Source: Pseudoalteromonas sp. MM1
GTDB lineage: Bacteria > Pseudomonadota > Gammaproteobacteria > Enterobacterales > Alteromonadaceae
Length of the DNA: 64,000 bases
Direction: 5' to 3'
Assembly: GCF_030296835.1 (NCBI RefSeq)
Contig: NZ_AP027922.1
Span: forward strand, 2,480,001-2,544,000
The notes beneath the pieces are model-generated. The model was given only the letters and a program-made list of their open reading frames with translations, was not told where the DNA came from and made no database searches. The stretch's first letter is position 1; every line of letters starts with the position of its first letter. Positions 1-8,792 of this stretch are shown in pieces. A program made the position numbers and the translations under genes.

Positions 1-658
1 TTCTGATTTAGAGAAAAAACACGAAGTACGTATTCGTAACGGCATGGAAGCGTACGAATATCTCGAAAAACTTAGAAATGGCGATGACAGCGAAGAAAAC
101 ATCGCTAAGTTTGATGCTCTCAAAGATGATTTAGGCTACGGCTTATTGCTCAAGCGCTATACCCCCAATGTGGTAGATGCCACAGAGGAACACATTCAAA
201 TGGCGGTAAAAGACTCCTTCCCTAAAGTGGGGCCTATGTTTTGGTCATTTAGGATTATGGTGGCCTGTGGGGTAGCAATGCTAGCAGTATTTATATTGGC
301 TTTTTATTACAACGCACATCGTATTATTGAGCAAAAACGTTGGTTGCTGTGGGCTGCGGTATTAAGTATTCCGCTACCATGGATTGCCATAGAATTTGGT
401 TGGATCGTTGCCGAATATGGCCGTCAACCTTGGGCAATATCTGAAATATTACCAACTTTTTTAGCGACCTCGTCTCTAACGGTAAATGATATTTTAATTA
501 GCTTAACTGGATTCATTATTTTTTACACTGGCCTTGCCATTGTAGAAGGTTGGTTAATGGTGCGCTTTATTAAACAAGGCCCAAGCTCGTTGCATACCGG
601 TAAGTATCACTTTGAGTTACCAAACAAAGCAGATAAAGACGCAGGAGAGCAATTATGA
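1..658 (+). CDS. cydA: Cytochrome bd ubiquinol oxidase subunit I, C-terminal part (partial at window start)
   Basis: The reading frame is open from base 2 with no start in view, so about 218 C-terminal residues of the gene are present. CydA is the heme-bearing, quinol-oxidising subunit of cytochrome bd, a high-oxygen-affinity terminal oxidase of the inner membrane. The visible part has three hydrophobic membrane segments and the family motif GWIVAEYGRQPWAISE near the middle, which closely follows E. coli CydA. The stop codon overlaps the cydB start by four bases (ATGA), indicating translational coupling. The heme ligands and the quinol-binding loop would lie partly outside the window. Confidence 0.97.
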   Translation, partial: SDLEKKHEVRIRNGMEAYEYLEKLRNGDDSEENIAKFDALKDDLGYGLLLKRYTPNVVDATEEHIQMAVKDSFPKVGPMFWSFRIMVACGVAMLAVFILAFYYNAHRIIEQKRWLLWAAVLSIPLPWIAIEFGWIVAEYGRQPWAISEILPTFLATSSLTVNDILISLTGFIIFYTGLAIVEGWLMVRFIKQGPSSLHTGKYHFELPNKADKDAGEQL

Positions 659-1794
659 TTTTTGATTATGAAACATTAAAAATGCTGTGGTGGCTGCTCA
701 TTGGCGTACTGCTAATAGGCTTTGCAATTACCGATGGCATGGATATGGGCGTAGCTATGCTGCTTCGCCTGGTGGGTAAAACAGACTCAGAGCGCCGCAC
801 GGTAATTAACACAATTGGCGCACACTGGGACGGTAACCAAGTATGGTTTATTACCGCAGGCGGCGCTTTATTTGCAGCGTGGCCTATGGTGTATGCTGCA
901 GCATTCTCAGGCTTTTACTTTGCCATGATGCTGGTATTGTTTGCGCTATTTTTTAGACCTTTGGGTTTTGATTATCGCTCAAAAATAGACTCTAAACGCT
1001 GGCGTAATAACTGGGACTGGGGCTTGTTTGCAGGCAGTGCCATTCCCGCTTTAGTCTTTGGTGTGGCCTTTGGTAACTTATTTTTAGGTGTACCGTTTAA
1101 CATTGATAACCTACTGCGTGTAAGTTACCAAGGCTCGTTTTTTGGCTTACTCAACCCATTTGGTCTACTAACAGGTTTAGTTAGTATTGCCATGTTAATT
1201 GCTCATGCTGGCATGTGGCTACAACTGCGCACAGCAGATGCCGTTGCACAGCGCTCAGCACAATATGGTCGCTATGCCTTAGTGGTATTTATTGTACTGT
1301 TTGCGGCTGCCGGTTTTTGGGTGGCAAACATAGATGGCTACCAAATTGTGTCTATGCCTGATACGCAAAGCCATGCTGATCCGCTGGCAAAAGTAGTCAG
1401 CACAGCGCAAGGAGCATGGCTTAATAATTACAGCGAGCGCCCATGGACAATAACCTTCCCTATTTTAGGCTTTGCTATGGCACTCAGTGCTTTGCTGTTC
1501 TCTAAACTAAACAAACCAGCGCTTGGGCTTATTTCAACCAGTATAATGTTAATTGGCGTGATTATGACAGCAGGTGTGTCGCTGTTCCCCTTTATTATGC
1601 CATCTGTTAATAACCCAGATATTAGCTTAACTATTTGGGATGCGGTATCGAGCCACAGAACCCTTAATATTATGTTTGTTGCTGTTGTTATATTTATTCC
1701 GTTAATACTGGCCTACACCACCTGGTGTTACGTAAAAATGTGGCGCAGAGTAACGGTAGACGAAATTGAAAACAACACGCACGGTAGCTACTAA
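655..1794 (+). CDS. cydB: Cytochrome bd ubiquinol oxidase subunit II
   Basis: At 379 residues this matches the usual CydB length. The start region contains the family signature around GFAITDGMDMGVAMLL, followed by IGAHWDGNQVWFITAGGALFAAWP. Both are hallmarks of subunit II. Multiple hydrophobic helices span the protein. CydB pairs with CydA in the membrane and stabilises the heme b595/d site. It overlaps cydA by four bases and is followed after 12 bases by cydX with a strong AAGGAG ribosome site at its 3' end, so the whole cyd block is one operon. Confidence 0.98.
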   Translation: MIFDYETLKMLWWLLIGVLLIGFAITDGMDMGVAMLLRLVGKTDSERRTVINTIGAHWDGNQVWFITAGGALFAAWPMVYAAAFSGFYFAMMLVLFALFFRPLGFDYRSKIDSKRWRNNWDWGLFAGSAIPALVFGVAFGNLFLGVPFNIDNLLRVSYQGSFFGLLNPFGLLTGLVSIAMLIAHAGMWLQLRTADAVAQRSAQYGRYALVVFIVLFAAAGFWVANIDGYQIVSMPDTQSHADPLAKVVSTAQGAWLNNYSERPWTITFPILGFAMALSALLFSKLNKPALGLISTSIMLIGVIMTAGVSLFPFIMPSVNNPDISLTIWDAVSSHRTLNIMFVAVVIFIPLILAYTTWCYVKMWRRVTVDEIENNTHGSY

Positions 1795-1806
1795 GGAGAC
1801 TAAATT

Positions 1807-1971
1807 ATGTGGTATTTCGCTTGGATTTTAGGTGTACTTTTAGCCTGTACCTTAGGTGTTATAAATGTGATGTGGTACGAGTTTCATCAAAATAAAAACA
1901 GTATTGCTGATGATGAACAACCGATGCACGATTTACTAAACGAAGCTAACAACACAAAAGATGACGACTAA
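1807..1971 (+). CDS. cydX: Cytochrome bd small subunit CydX (CbdX/YbgT type), 54 aa
   Basis: A small ORF starts at ATG 1807, eight bases after an AGGAG ribosome site. The product begins MWYFAWILGVLLACTLGVIN, nearly the same as the N-terminus of E. coli CydX, and forms a single membrane helix. CydX is the third subunit of cytochrome bd and is needed for stable heme binding. This copy is 54 residues against 37 in E. coli, with an extra acidic tail (residues about 33-54). Its last 11 bases overlap the start of cydD at 1961. No ybgE-like gene lies between cydX and cydD. Confidence 0.93.
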   Translation: MWYFAWILGVLLACTLGVINVMWYEFHQNKNSIADDEQPMHDLLNEANNTKDDD

Positions 1972-3733
1972 TCCCCGACCAAATCGCGCGCAGCAGCAAT
2001 CTCTACGCGCTTTTTTAAAAAAGCAAAGTAAGCCTGCGGGTGCATGGTTAAAGTTAAGTATTGCACTGGGCACATTCAACGCTATTTTAATGATTGCAGG
2101 CGCGTATTTACTGGCACACACTATTCATAATGTCATGTTTGCAGGCGCAAGCCTTAGCCAAGTAACTCACTTACTTTGGCCGCTTGCAGGGATTATTTTA
2201 CTCAGAGCTCTATTTTTAGCTATTAGCGAAAGGCTCAGTGCTTATGCGGCACTTAAAATAAAGTCGGCTATGCGCCAAACCTTATTAACCAAATTGACTC
2301 AACTTGGCCCAAGTTATATTGAACAACACGGTCAAGGCGCTACACTCAACACCTTACACAATGGCGTTGAAGCACTTCACGATTACTACGCTAAATATTT
2401 ACCCGGTGTTGCCTATAGCGCACTTGTACCGCTGGCAATATTGGTCGTTATATTTCCTACTGATTACAAGGCAGGCTTAATATTTTTATTAACCGCCCCG
2501 CTTATCCCATTTTTTATGATTTTGGTTGGCCATAAAGCCGAAGCACTTAATCAACAGCGCTGGAAACAACTTGCCGTACTTGGTAATTACTTTTTTGACC
2601 GCGTACAAGGTTTAACACAACTGAAATTGTTTAACGCAACGCAAAAAGAGCTTAAACAAATAGCCAAAATTTCTGATGACTTTAGGCACGCAACACTCAG
2701 TGTTTTAAAAATTGCCTTTTTATCATCATTTGCACTGGAGTTTTTAGCTACTATTAGTGTGGCACTAGTGGCGGTAATTATTGGTTTTAGGCTGTTTTTT
2801 GGCACGCTTGATTTTGCAACTGGCTTTGTTGTTTTACTACTCGCTCCAGAGTTTTATTTACCACTGCGCCAATTAGGCAGCCATTACCATGCCCGTCTGC
2901 AAGGTATTAGTGCCGCAGCCGATATGATCGCGATTTTAAACGCTCCGCTTCCTGAACAATCACAACAAAATGAAGCAAAGTTTGCAAAGCCTATAAATTC
3001 AATAAGCATAAACAACTTAAACTTTACTTATCCAAATAGTAATGAAGGCATAAAAAATATAAACCTTACGTTACCTGGTGCAGGGTTAGTTGCTTTAGTG
3101 GGCGCAAGTGGCTCAGGTAAAAGTACTTTATTTGATTGTTTATTAGGGTTTCACCCACAGGTGATTGAGCAATTAAGTATTAATAATAAACCACTTGATG
3201 CAACAAGCATTAGTACATTACAAAATTCAATAGCATGGATACCTCAAACACCAACGCTATTTTATCAAAGCATTAGCGATAATATAAAAATAGCTAAGCC
3301 AGCTGCTACTCAGCTAGAGCTTGAGCAAGCCGCACACCAAGCCGGTGCCTTAGATTTTATAAATTTATTACCCAATGGCTTCGATACCCTTATAGGTGAG
3401 CAAGGTGAAGGACTCTCTGGCGGTCAAAAGCAGCGTATAGCCCTTGCACGGGCGTTTTTAAAACAAGCGCCTATTTTAGTGCTTGATGAACCGACAGCCC
3501 ACCTTGATAGCCAAACTGAGCAGCTTATTCAACAGGCTATAAATAATTACGCTAAAACTCACTTGGTATTGGTTATTGCTCATCGGCTCAATACAGTGAA
3601 AAACGCGAATAACATCCTTGTTATGCAAAATGGCGAAATAGCACAGCAAGGTACTTACAGCCAACTTGAGCAGCAACAAGGCGCATTTAAATCACTCCTT
3701 AATTCGCAAGCGCAAGGAGCAAACAATGACTAA
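1961..3733 (+). CDS. cydD: ABC transporter CydD, thiol (glutathione/cysteine) exporter subunit
   Basis: This 590-residue protein has an N-terminal six-helix ABC exporter domain (about residues 20-330) and a C-terminal ATPase domain. The ATPase has Walker A GASGSGKST, signature LSGGQKQRIALARA and Walker [13 protein letters not shown]. CydD works with CydC to export thiols to the periplasm, which is required for cytochrome bd assembly. Its location directly after cydX and before cydC supports CydD over a generic ABC exporter. It overlaps the end of cydX by 11 bases and the beginning of cydC by 8 bases. Confidence 0.95.
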   Translation: MTTNPRPNRAQQQSLRAFLKKQSKPAGAWLKLSIALGTFNAILMIAGAYLLAHTIHNVMFAGASLSQVTHLLWPLAGIILLRALFLAISERLSAYAALKIKSAMRQTLLTKLTQLGPSYIEQHGQGATLNTLHNGVEALHDYYAKYLPGVAYSALVPLAILVVIFPTDYKAGLIFLLTAPLIPFFMILVGHKAEALNQQRWKQLAVLGNYFFDRVQGLTQLKLFNATQKELKQIAKISDDFRHATLSVLKIAFLSSFALEFLATISVALVAVIIGFRLFFGTLDFATGFVVLLLAPEFYLPLRQLGSHYHARLQGISAAADMIAILNAPLPEQSQQNEAKFAKPINSISINNLNFTYPNSNEGIKNINLTLPGAGLVALVGASGSGKSTLFDCLLGFHPQVIEQLSINNKPLDATSISTLQNSIAWIPQTPTLFYQSISDNIKIAKPAATQLELEQAAHQAGALDFINLLPNGFDTLIGEQGEGLSGGQKQRIALARAFLKQAPILVLDEPTAHLDSQTEQLIQQAINNYAKTHLVLVIAHRLNTVKNANNILVMQNGEIAQQGTYSQLEQQQGAFKSLLNSQAQGANND

Positions 3734-5468
3734 TTTTATTAGGCTATTAACGCTTTGCCGACCACATTATAAAGCCATGCTACTGGGTACTTTTTTAGCA
3801 ACGCTAACGGTACTTGCTAATGTAGGCTTATTAGCTATATCGGGGTGGTTTTTAGCCTCAATGGCGGCAGCTGGGATTGCCGGTGTACACATGAATTACT
3901 TTACCCCAGCAGGAACCATTCGGTTTTTAGCGATTGTACGAACTGCATCGCGCTATGGTGAGCGCTTAGTAACTCATAACGCGACATTTTTACTACTTAG
4001 TGAAATACGCGTTAATATGTTTGCCACGCTGAGTAAGCTAAACAATGTAGATTTAGCAATGAGCCGCAGCGCCGATTTAGTTAACCGCCTACAAAATGAT
4101 GTAGATGCACTTGATAAGTTTTACTTAAACATATTACTGCCAATGCTGGTGGCGCTTTTGAGTGTGCCAATTATTATGGTGTTTATGGCGGCTTATAATG
4201 CCAACGTTGCGCTTATTTGTTTTATCGGCATATTATTAATAGGTGTTGTTTTACCAGCCCTATTAAGTGCTAAATTAAATAAAAATAGCCATAAAGAAAC
4301 ACAGCTCAGTGCACAACTTAGATCAGAGCTTTCTGACACCCTAACAGGCCTTAGAGAGCTGAGTATTTATCAGGCACGAGCTGGGCAAATTTCAAAGTGT
4401 AATGAACTGAACGAGCAGTATAACCACCAACTTTATAGCCGCCATAAAGCACTCGCAAATAGCGATGGTTTAAGTTTGCTGGTTGTGCAACTAGCTATGC
4501 TTGGCGCAATAGTCACTATTGTCCCTTTGGTTTATAGCGGCGCTATGGTAAATATTGAGCTGGCTATGCTAAGCCTATTTGTGTTAGCAAGCTTTGAAAG
4601 TGTTTTACTGCTCCCTAACGCATTTATAGAGCTGCCCAATGTACTTAAAGCTGCTGAGCGACTATTTACACTTGAAGATAAAGTCACAGCCCAAGAAGCT
4701 AATAGTACTAAGTTAGTTGAGATACAATTTGATAAAAACAATACAAGTTTGTCACTTAATAACATTGCTTATAAATACCAGGAGCACACCGCTTTAACTA
4801 ATATCAGCTTTACCCTTAAAGCACAGCAAAAAGTGGCAATTGTAGGCAGAAGCGGCAGTGGTAAAAGCACATTGGTTAATTTGCTCACCGGATTATGGCC
4901 AGTGCAGCAAGGCAGTATTAGGCTAAGCGATGAAAATAACGCAGAAGATCTTCACTCACTTAGCAGCAACACCCGTTCAAGCGTTATTAATATACTCGCG
5001 CAGCAACACCACATTTTTGATGGCAGATTAAGTGAAAACTTACGCTATGCAAAGCCAAGTGCCACAAAAGAAGAAATGCTTGAAGCCATTAACCTTGCAC
5101 AGCTCAAACCTTGGTTTAATGAGCTACAAGATGGTTTCAAAACCCGTTTAGGCACAGGCGGAAGAAACGTTTCTCAAGGCCAATCAAGGCGCATCGCTAT
5201 TGCGCAAGCTTTATTACAAAACCCCGCTATTTTAGTTCTTGATGAGCCTACTGAAGGGCTTGATAACCAATCTAAGCAAACGGTAATGAACGCGATTATG
5301 CAGGTAATGGGGAACGCAAGCGTACTGACCATTACCCACGACCCTGCTCTTTTAGCGCAAATGGATAATATTATTTGGCTAGACAATGGCAGCCTTGTAG
5401 CACAAGGTACTCATAAAGCGCTCAGCGAAAAATATACCGATTATGTTGCCTTAACTACTCGGTTTTAA
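3726..5468 (+). CDS. cydC: ABC transporter CydC, thiol exporter subunit
   Basis: The start at 3726 ([16 protein letters not shown]) was chosen because an AAGGAG site lies just upstream and the N-terminus matches CydC. A longer frame to 3666 would run far into cydD. The 580-residue product has an exporter membrane domain (about 1-310) and an ATPase domain with Walker [10 protein letters not shown] and Walker [13 protein letters not shown]. The signature is VSQGQ rather than LSGGQ, consistent with the asymmetric CydDC heterodimer. It is the last gene of the cyd operon, with a terminator 25 bases after the stop. Confidence 0.95.
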   Translation: MTNFIRLLTLCRPHYKAMLLGTFLATLTVLANVGLLAISGWFLASMAAAGIAGVHMNYFTPAGTIRFLAIVRTASRYGERLVTHNATFLLLSEIRVNMFATLSKLNNVDLAMSRSADLVNRLQNDVDALDKFYLNILLPMLVALLSVPIIMVFMAAYNANVALICFIGILLIGVVLPALLSAKLNKNSHKETQLSAQLRSELSDTLTGLRELSIYQARAGQISKCNELNEQYNHQLYSRHKALANSDGLSLLVVQLAMLGAIVTIVPLVYSGAMVNIELAMLSLFVLASFESVLLLPNAFIELPNVLKAAERLFTLEDKVTAQEANSTKLVEIQFDKNNTSLSLNNIAYKYQEHTALTNISFTLKAQQKVAIVGRSGSGKSTLVNLLTGLWPVQQGSIRLSDENNAEDLHSLSSNTRSSVINILAQQHHIFDGRLSENLRYAKPSATKEEMLEAINLAQLKPWFNELQDGFKTRLGTGGRNVSQGQSRRIAIAQALLQNPAILVLDEPTEGLDNQSKQTVMNAIMQVMGNASVLTITHDPALLAQMDNIIWLDNGSLVAQGTHKALSEKYTDYVALTTRF

Positions 5469-5843
5469 AACGCTGATTGATACATCTATAACGCCGACTT
5501 TAGGGTCGGCAATTTTTTTAAACATACCTAACGACAAATCAATAACCCGCCCTCTAACGTACGGACCTCTATCGTTTATTCTCACGATTACCGATTTGTT
5601 ATTTGCCAAGTTTGTAACCTTCACTTTTGTACCAAAGGGTAATTTTAAATGCGCAGCAGTGGATGCGTTTTGGCTAAATGTTTCGCCGTTTGCTGTTGTG
5701 CGACCATGGTATTTATTAGCGTAATAAGAGGCTTTACCTAACTGAGTACGCTCACCATTAGCAGAGGTAACTATAGGTTGGCTGCTACACGCAGCTAAAA
5801 TTGATAAAAAACTGAGGGTAAAAATTAACTTAGTAAAAGACAT
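5451..5843 (-). CDS. Short RlpA-like septal ring lipoprotein (double-psi beta-barrel domain)
   Basis: The 130-residue product begins with a lipoprotein signal ending in the lipobox LAAC (Cys about residue 19), so it should be an outer-membrane or periplasm-anchored lipoprotein. The mature part matches the RlpA double-psi barrel: [19 protein letters not shown], then [11 protein letters not shown], then [18 protein letters not shown]. RlpA proteins bind or cleave naked glycan strands of peptidoglycan. Unlike full-length RlpA this one has no C-terminal SPOR domain, so septal targeting is doubtful. Its 3' end overlaps cydC by 18 bases tail to tail. Confidence 0.85.
   Translation of the reverse strand: MSFTKLIFTLSFLSILAACSSQPIVTSANGERTQLGKASYYANKYHGRTTANGETFSQNASTAAHLKLPFGTKVKVTNLANNKSVIVRINDRGPYVRGRVIDLSLGMFKKIADPKVGVIDVSISVLKPSS
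5493..5519 (+). terminator. Intrinsic terminator of the cyd operon
   Basis: GCCGAC and GTCGGC form a six-pair stem around TTTAGG, followed by AA and seven T residues on the + strand, 25 bases after the cydC stop. The sequence lies inside the 3' coding part of the convergent RlpA-like gene, so the terminator is embedded in an opposing ORF. Confidence 0.85.
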
Positions 5844-5928
5844 AGATGCGCTTTAATTATAAAAATTCGCGCAAAGGTTAACCTTACGTGGCTGAGTGTG
5901 TACTGAATTAAAATATTTTATAGGCAAT

Positions 5929-5965
5929 AAAAAACCACCCGCGATTTCTCTTAGGTGGTTTTTTT
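5929..5965 (-). terminator. Intrinsic terminator after lpxA
   Basis: On the - strand AAAACCACC pairs with GGTGGTTTT across a 14-base loop and is followed by a T run. It lies 15 bases after the lpxA stop and closes the long envelope operon; no lpxB follows. Confidence 0.85.
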
Positions 5966-5979
5966 AAAAGCAACAGCGC

Positions 5980-6750
5980 TTATCTTACGATTCCGCGCTC
6001 AGAGCTTTTTACAAAATCAATCATAGTTTGTACTGCAGGATACTTAGCGGCATCTTCACTTAGTGAGGCAATTGCTTCATCAACACTTAAGCTCTTACGA
6101 TAAAACGCTTTATAAGCACGGCGTACAGCCATAATTTCGTCGCTTTCAAAGCCTCGACGCTTCATACCTTCTTTATTGGTCGCTGCAGGGCCTGCAGGCA
6201 TACCAATAGTGGTTACAAATGGCGGTACGTCTTTATTAACGCCTGAGTACATACCAATAAATGCATGATCACCAATTTTACAGAACTGATGTACACCTGA
6301 GTTACCACCTAAAATAACCCAATCGCCTACATGCACGTGGCCTGCAACACTTGCGTTATTAGCAAATATAACGTTATTACCAATTACGGCATCGTGAGCA
6401 ACGTGGGTATACGCCATAAATAAGTTATTGCTACCAATTTTAGTAACACCCTGGTCTTGAATAGTACCACGGTGAATGGTTGCACACTCACGTATAACGT
6501 TGTTATCGCCCATAATAAGCGTGGTTGGTTCGTTGTTATATTTTTTGTCTTGGCAGGCTTCGCCTACTGACGCAAATTGAAAAATGTGGTTGCCAGAGCC
6601 AATTGTAGATGGCCCTTTAATAACAACGTGAGACTCAATAATACAGTCATCACCGATCACAACATCATTGCCAATATAGCTATATGGACCAACTGAGACA
6701 TTGTTGCCTAGTTTAGCGCCAGGTTCGATTATTGCTGTAGAATGGATCAC
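5980..6750 (-). CDS. lpxA: UDP-N-acetylglucosamine O-acyltransferase LpxA
   Basis: LpxA catalyses the first step of lipid A synthesis, moving a hydroxyacyl chain from acyl carrier protein to UDP-GlcNAc in the cytoplasm. The product is a left-handed beta helix of hexapeptide repeats, with the region THVAHDAVIGNN carrying the expected catalytic histidine and GHVHVGDWVILGGNSGVHQFCKIG as in E. coli. I place the start at GTG 6750 (MIHSTAII..., 256 aa), three bases beyond the fabZ stop, because an AGAGAG site precedes it and the length matches the family. A GTG at 6774 would give 264 aa. It is the last gene of the operon. Confidence 0.95.
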   Translation of the reverse strand: MIHSTAIIEPGAKLGNNVSVGPYSYIGNDVVIGDDCIIESHVVIKGPSTIGSGNHIFQFASVGEACQDKKYNNEPTTLIMGDNNVIRECATIHRGTIQDQGVTKIGSNNLFMAYTHVAHDAVIGNNVIFANNASVAGHVHVGDWVILGGNSGVHQFCKIGDHAFIGMYSGVNKDVPPFVTTIGMPAGPAATNKEGMKRRGFESDEIMAVRRAYKAFYRKSLSVDEAIASLSEDAAKYPAVQTMIDFVKSSERGIVR

Positions 6751-6752
6751 TA

Positions 6753-7205
6753 TTAAAACTCTCTTCTCGCACACATAATTTCGGCACTACATACTACTTT
6801 GCCGTCGACTCTTGCTTCAGCGGCAAATTTCCATATATTGCGGCGCTCTTTTAAAAACTCTACATGCAAATGCATTGTATCGCCTGGTACTACAGGCTGC
6901 TTAAAACGCGCATTATCTACTGCAGCAAATAAGTAAAGCTCATTATCGCCACGGTTTTCAACTGTTTTAAAGCCTAATAAACCAGTTGCTTGCGCCATTG
7001 CCTCTAATATTAGCACACCAGGGAAAATTGGCTGGTTTGGAAAGTGACCAGTAAAAATAGGCTCATTAACTGTTACGTTTTTAATCGCATGTAGTTTTTC
7101 GCCTGGTGTAAAATCAATAACACGATCAACTAAAAGCATCGGGTAACGATGGGGTAATAAACTTAAAATTTCTTGAATATCAAGGCTATTTAATTCGTTT
7201 GCCAA
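6753..7205 (-). CDS. fabZ: 3-hydroxyacyl-[acyl-carrier-protein] dehydratase FabZ
   Basis: FabZ dehydrates 3-hydroxyacyl-ACP in type II fatty acid synthesis. The sequence has [14 protein letters not shown] with the catalytic histidine, then [20 protein letters not shown] with the catalytic glutamate, as in all FabZ proteins. I chose TTG 7205 as start because AAGGA lies seven bases upstream and the resulting 150 residues match the family. An earlier in-frame TTG at 7229 has no ribosome site. It sits between lpxD and lpxA, the usual place, where it competes with LpxA for the hydroxymyristoyl-ACP pool. Confidence 0.95.
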   Translation of the reverse strand: MANELNSLDIQEILSLLPHRYPMLLVDRVIDFTPGEKLHAIKNVTVNEPIFTGHFPNQPIFPGVLILEAMAQATGLLGFKTVENRGDNELYLFAAVDNARFKQPVVPGDTMHLHVEFLKERRNIWKFAAEARVDGKVVCSAEIMCARREF

Positions 7206-7232
7206 AATAGCATCCTTATTTGTGTTCAACGT

Positions 7233-8255
7233 TTATGACTTAGCCAATGCTTCAAGCGCTTTAAGACGAGCTTTCATGTCTGAAAGGTTACGCAAGTGAG
7301 CAATTGATTTACGCCATTCTTTATTAGTTGTATGGGGCATACCAGATGAGTAAATACCCGGCTCGGTGATCGATTTTGTCACCATACTCATGCCGGTAAT
7401 TATAACACCATCACATACTGACATGTGACCATTAATTGCTGTCATCCCGCCAATTTGGCAGTTTTTACCTATGGTTACACTGCCAGCGAGTACAGTACAG
7501 CCAGCAATGGCAGTACCCGAGTTAACTTCAACGTTGTGTGCTATTTGACACTGGTTATCAATGATCACATTGCTATGTATAATCGTGTTATCAAGTGCGC
7601 CACGGTCAATTGTTGTACTTGCGCCCACTTCAACCTTGTCACCAATAATCACAGAGCCTAGCTGAGGAATTTTCACCCACTGCCCGCGCTCATTTGCATA
7701 GCCAAATCCATCACTGCCAACCACAGTATTTGCTTGGAACAAACAATCAGCGCCAATTTCAACATCGTGATAAATAGTCACACTCGGCCAAAGCTTTGTG
7801 CCAGAACCTATTTTAACACGTTCGCCGATAAAACTGTTCGGACCAATTTGTGCATTATCGCCAATTACAGCACCAGCTTCTATCACTACATTGGCGCCAA
7901 TGGCTGCACTAGTACTTACTGCTGCACTTGGGTGAATAGTCGCACTTGCGTGAATACCTTGCTGCGCCGCTTGTGGAGTTGTATCCATAAATTGTGCAAG
8001 CTTGGCGTAGCTTACATACGGGTTTCCAACAATAATTTTTGCGCCACTAAAATACGGCGCATCGGCTTCACTAACAATAACTGCACTGGCTTGTGTGGTT
8101 TCAAGCTGGGTGCGGTATTTTGAGTTCGCTAAAAATGCAATATGCCCAGAACGGGCATTTGCAAGTGTAGCTATTTTTGTAATTTCTAAAGCGCCATCAC
8201 CTTGAAGTTCGGCGCCTAGAAGTTCCGCAATATGCGAAAGCGTATAATTTTGCAT
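7233..8255 (-). CDS. lpxD: UDP-3-O-acylglucosamine N-acyltransferase LpxD
   Basis: LpxD adds the N-linked hydroxyacyl chain in the third step of lipid A synthesis. The 340-residue product has an N-terminal uridine-binding domain (HIAFLANSKYRTQL), a long hexapeptide-repeat beta helix, and the segment IAHNVEVNSGTAIAGCTVLAGS with the expected catalytic histidine. A C-terminal helical tail follows. ATG 8255 was chosen since it gives the E. coli length; the frame extends to 8288 but that would overlap skp. It lies eight bases after the skp stop and is cotranscribed with it. Confidence 0.95.
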   Translation of the reverse strand: MQNYTLSHIAELLGAELQGDGALEITKIATLANARSGHIAFLANSKYRTQLETTQASAVIVSEADAPYFSGAKIIVGNPYVSYAKLAQFMDTTPQAAQQGIHASATIHPSAAVSTSAAIGANVVIEAGAVIGDNAQIGPNSFIGERVKIGSGTKLWPSVTIYHDVEIGADCLFQANTVVGSDGFGYANERGQWVKIPQLGSVIIGDKVEVGASTTIDRGALDNTIIHSNVIIDNQCQIAHNVEVNSGTAIAGCTVLAGSVTIGKNCQIGGMTAINGHMSVCDGVIITGMSMVTKSITEPGIYSSGMPHTTNKEWRKSIAHLRNLSDMKARLKALEALAKS

Positions 8256-8262
8256 AGAGTGA

Positions 8263-8781
8263 TTATTTCTTACTAACTGCTGATACAACTTTGCTTGAAA
8301 GATCAGTTACTTCTTTAGGGTTAAAGTAAATAGTCGTGTCTTTAACTTTAACTTCATCGAAGTCGCCATCTTTAGCAATTTCTTCAATTGTTTTAATAAT
8401 TAAACCCTGAACTTTAGCCAGCTCTTGGTTTTGACGTGCTTTAATTTCTTGCTCTAAAGGGCGGCCCTTTTCAGCAAGGTTTTGTTGCATGCCTTGGATT
8501 TTATCGCGTAGTGCATCTTTTTGAGCTTGGCTCATTGTAGTGCTTTCACGCTTAAATTTTTCTGCTTCAAAGCGAATATCGCCTTGTAGTTTTTCAAGCT
8601 CTTGACGACGCTCAGCAAACTCAGTTTGTAAAGACTGCTCAATTTTAGCCATTTGAGGAATTTGCTTGTAGATCTCTTGCATATCAACAATGCCTACTTT
8701 ATGGGCAAATGCACTTGCAGAGGTGCCCATCATCAATGTTGCTAACACGGCTACTGCTGTTGATTTAAATAATTTTTTCAC
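8263..8781 (-). CDS. skp: Periplasmic chaperone Skp (OmpH)
   Basis: Skp is a trimeric periplasmic holdase that escorts unfolded outer-membrane proteins to the Bam complex. The 172-residue product starts with a signal peptide ending near SASAFA (about residue 26), then KVGIVDMQEIYKQIPQ, typical of the family core. The middle (about residues 45-120) is a charged coiled coil rich in Lys, Glu and Gln, as expected for the Skp tentacles. It lies between bamA and lpxD, its conserved position, with an 11-base gap to bamA. Confidence 0.93.
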   Translation of the reverse strand: MKKLFKSTAVAVLATLMMGTSASAFAHKVGIVDMQEIYKQIPQMAKIEQSLQTEFAERRQELEKLQGDIRFEAEKFKRESTTMSQAQKDALRDKIQGMQQNLAEKGRPLEQEIKARQNQELAKVQGLIIKTIEEIAKDGDFDEVKVKDTTIYFNPKEVTDLSSKVVSAVSKK

Positions 8782-8792
8782 AAAAAACTCCT

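Noticed and set aside
7425..8123. ORFs on the + strand opposite lpxD
   Set aside because: Cys/Asn/Thr-rich translations that mirror the hexapeptide repeats of lpxD; no coding signals.
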